Shown one piece after another: positions 6,573-7,510 of a DNA stretch of 7,510 bases. Origin of the DNA: DASRHK01 sp035650495 (GTDB lineage Bacteria; Pseudomonadota; Gammaproteobacteria; Nevskiales; Nevskiaceae); assembly GCA_035650495.1 (NCBI GenBank), contig DASRHK010000051.1:1-7510 (forward strand). Direction: 5' to 3'. The translations under genes were made by a program, and so were the position numbers. Under the pieces are notes generated by a model. That model was not told the origin of the DNA and did no database searches. It saw nothing but the letters and a program-made list of their open reading frames with translations. Each line of letters begins with the position of its first letter. Position 1 is the first letter of the stretch.

Positions 6573-6926
6573 ATGCCGAAGATTGCCGCGATCCTGCTGA
6601 CCACTCTCTCGCTCTGCCTGGGCGCCTGCGCCTCGTTCGACCCGTACGACGGCATGGCCTTCAACGATTTCAACCACAGCGCTGGGCTCGCCGGCAAAGG
6701 CGGTGCGCAGCTGATCGGCAGCAACGGCAACACCGAGGTCTACTACCTCAACGGCGCGACCGATCACAACGTCTTCTACTGGTTCGACGACGGCACGCTG
6801 CGCAAGGTCACCAGCGGCTCGCTCGCCCAGACCAAGGTCGCGCTCAAGAAGATGTACAAGGCCGAGCATCTCAAGCGCGCGCCGCATCACGTCGGCGCCA
6901 CGACCGCCGTCGCCGGCGGCGGCTAG
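6573..6926 (+). CDS. Small putative outer-membrane lipoprotein, copy 1 (unknown family)
   Basis: I do not recognise this family. The 117-residue product has a lipoprotein signal peptide: Lys3, a hydrophobic stretch 4-16 and lipobox LGAC with Cys19 as the lipidated residue. The residue after it is Ala, so by the usual +2 rule it should go to the outer membrane. The mature part begins CASFDPYDGMAF, then GLAGKGGAQLIGS, then YYLNGATDHNVFYWFDDG followed by LRKV, and ends in a His/Gly/Ala-rich tail. The closely spaced aromatic segments suggest beta strands. The ATG at 6573 has AGGGAG 6 bases upstream and gives a clean signal peptide; an in-frame ATG at 6492 would place 27 polar residues before it. 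About 81% of the first 83 mature residues match the next gene. It follows hmuV by 94 bases with no terminator, so read-through from hmuUV is possible. Confidence 0.85.
   Translation: MPKIAAILLTTLSLCLGACASFDPYDGMAFNDFNHSAGLAGKGGAQLIGSNGNTEVYYLNGATDHNVFYWFDDGTLRKVTSGSLAQTKVALKKMYKAEHLKRAPHHVGATTAVAGGG
6627..6875 (+). repeat. Tandem gene duplication, unit 1
   Basis: This stretch encodes the 83 mature residues shared with 7092-7340, aligned without gaps with 67 identical residues by my count. The first 56 shared codons hold about a dozen synonymous differences besides 7 amino-acid changes, so the duplication is not very recent. Signal peptides and C-terminal tails lie outside the similar block. 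Confidence 0.85.
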
Positions 6927-6974
6927 GAAACGCAGCCTGCAAACTGCGGGCTAGCTCACAATCTCTACTTGCCC

Positions 6975-6992
6975 GCGCAAAATCGATTGCGC
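6975..6992. repeat. Inverted repeat in the gap between the two lipoprotein genes
   Basis: GCGCAA (6975-6980) and TTGCGC (6987-6992) flank 6 bases. A weak promoter-like pair surrounds it (TTGCCC at 6969-6974 and CACTAT at 6992-6997, 17 apart). It could be an operator, but the arms are short and a regulator is not known. Confidence 0.3.
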
Positions 6993-7049
6993 ACTATGGC
7001 CCCGCTGGATGAGCGCTGGCATGGATGCCGGCCACAACGGGGACAAAAC

Positions 7050-7406
7050 GTGAAAACACTCCTGCTGCTGGTCGCCGTGACCCTGTGCGGATGCGCATCG
7101 TTCGATCCGTACGACGGCATGGCTTTCGACGACTTCACGCATCAGGCCGGGCTGGCGGGCAAAGGCGGCGCGCAGCTCGTCGGCAGCAAGGGCAACACCG
7201 ACGTCTACTATCTCAACGGCGCCACCGATCACGGCGTCTTCTACTGGTTCGACGACGGCATCCTGCGCAAGGTGACCACCGGCACGCTCGACCAGACGAA
7301 ATCCCAGATCAAGACGATGTACAAGGCGCCGCATCTCAAAGGCAAGAAGAAGACGCCGAAGCAGATCAGCGCGATGAGCGACGCCTCGGGCGCCGGGACC
7401 AACTAG
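7050..7406 (+). CDS. Small putative outer-membrane lipoprotein, copy 2 (unknown family)
   Basis: This 118-residue product is a paralogue of the preceding gene, and its function is unknown. The signal peptide runs MKTLLLLVAVTL with lipobox LCGC and Cys15 lipidated; Ala16 again predicts outer-membrane sorting. The mature part repeats CASFDPYDGMAF, GLAGKGGAQLVGS, YYLNGATDHGVFYWFDDG and LRKV. The tail differs: it is lysine-rich (KGKKKTPK) and ends in a Ser/Gly/Ala stretch, where copy 1 has His and Gly. The start is the GTG at 7050, with GGGGA (7039-7043) 6 bases upstream and a proper signal peptide immediately after. An in-frame ATG at 6969 would bury that signal 27 residues in. The gap from copy 1 is 123 bases, and no clear terminator lies between. 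The stop codon overlaps that of the convergent gene. Confidence 0.83.
   Translation: MKTLLLLVAVTLCGCASFDPYDGMAFDDFTHQAGLAGKGGAQLVGSKGNTDVYYLNGATDHGVFYWFDDGILRKVTTGTLDQTKSQIKTMYKAPHLKGKKKTPKQISAMSDASGAGTN
7092..7340 (+). repeat. Tandem gene duplication, unit 2
   Basis: This is the second copy of the block at 6627-6875, in the same orientation, spanning the lipidated Cys to the shared HLK. The strongest conservation is in the opening CASFDPYDGMAF and in the YYLNGATDH to YWFDDG region. Confidence 0.85.
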
Positions 7407-7510
7407 AGCGCGTCCGGAAACGCCCGCGCGATCAGCTTCTGCAGCGGCGCATCCGCAGAGAGGGTCCCGAACGCGAGCCCGTGCTCGCCTTCCAGCCGCG
7501 ACGCGCAGAA
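7403..7510 (-). CDS. C-terminal end of an unidentified gene (cut by window edge)
   Basis: A frame open from the window edge encodes 35 residues and ends in TAG at 7405-7403. The visible sequence includes SRLEGEHGLAFGTLSADAP and ends LIARAFPDAL. Codon third positions are almost all G or C (about 31 of 35), as in the known genes here, which argues that it is real coding sequence. The piece is too short for me to name a family. It is convergent with the second lipoprotein gene, and the two stop codons share the palindrome CTAG (7403-7406). Confidence 0.65.
   Translation of the reverse strand, partial: FCASRLEGEHGLAFGTLSADAPLQKLIARAFPDAL

Noticed and set aside
5973..6890. A 305-codon minus-strand frame opposite hmuV and the first lipoprotein gene
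   Set aside because: The plus strand carries a complete ABC ATPase and a lipoprotein with signal peptide and ribosome site; the antisense product is low-complexity.
6934..6952. Hairpin AGCCTGCA / TGCGGGCT after the first lipoprotein gene as a terminator
   Set aside because: The stem has a G-T pair, a 3-base loop and no T tract after it, so I do not call it a terminator.
1..7510. CRISPR array, insertion sequence, phage or toxin-antitoxin module
   Set aside because: There are no regularly spaced repeats, transposase motifs, terminal repeats or target duplications, and every larger frame is explained by a housekeeping, transport or lipoprotein gene.

Overview
The window comes from a high-GC bacterium and carries a core protein-quality-control locus of proteobacterial type. 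Reading along the minus strand, the order is tRNA-Leu, tig, clpP, clpX, lon, which is the arrangement known from many Gammaproteobacteria. The ClpX, ClpP and trigger factor sequences look proteobacterial, with a mix of gamma- and beta-like features. I place the organism in Gammaproteobacteria in the broad sense (Burkholderiales-type lineages included) and cannot name an order. Strong G/C preference at third codon positions runs through all genes, so nothing suggests a recently acquired island.

Positions 1-1125 hold the N-terminal 329 codons of lon (cut by the window edge just before its ATPase Walker A motif), a heat-shock-like promoter, and a strong hairpin terminator that separates lon from clpX. 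Positions 1153-4611 hold clpX, clpP, tig and a tRNA-Leu(UAG), all on the minus strand. An extended -10 promoter lies before the tRNA and another lies in the clpP-clpX gap. The tRNA ends only 14 bases before the tig start codon, so the two are probably one transcript. Trigger factor catches nascent chains at the ribosome, ClpXP and Lon degrade failed or tagged proteins, and the cluster as a whole covers folding and disposal.

Positions 4671-6478, on the plus strand and divergent from the tRNA, hold an ABC importer permease (FecCD family) and its ATPase. Their stop and start codons overlap by one base. The ATPase resembles HmuV, so heme is the likeliest substrate. No periplasmic binding protein or TonB receptor gene is present in the window.

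Positions 6573-7406 hold two tandem plus-strand genes for small lipoproteins (117 and 118 residues) that are about 81% identical over 83 mature residues. I do not recognise the family, and this is the least explained part of the window. The last 108 bases are the C-terminal end of a gene on the minus strand whose stop codon overlaps the stop of the second lipoprotein gene in a shared CTAG. No CRISPR array, insertion sequence, phage gene or other evident mobile or defence system is present. No gene-free stretch exceeds 300 bases.
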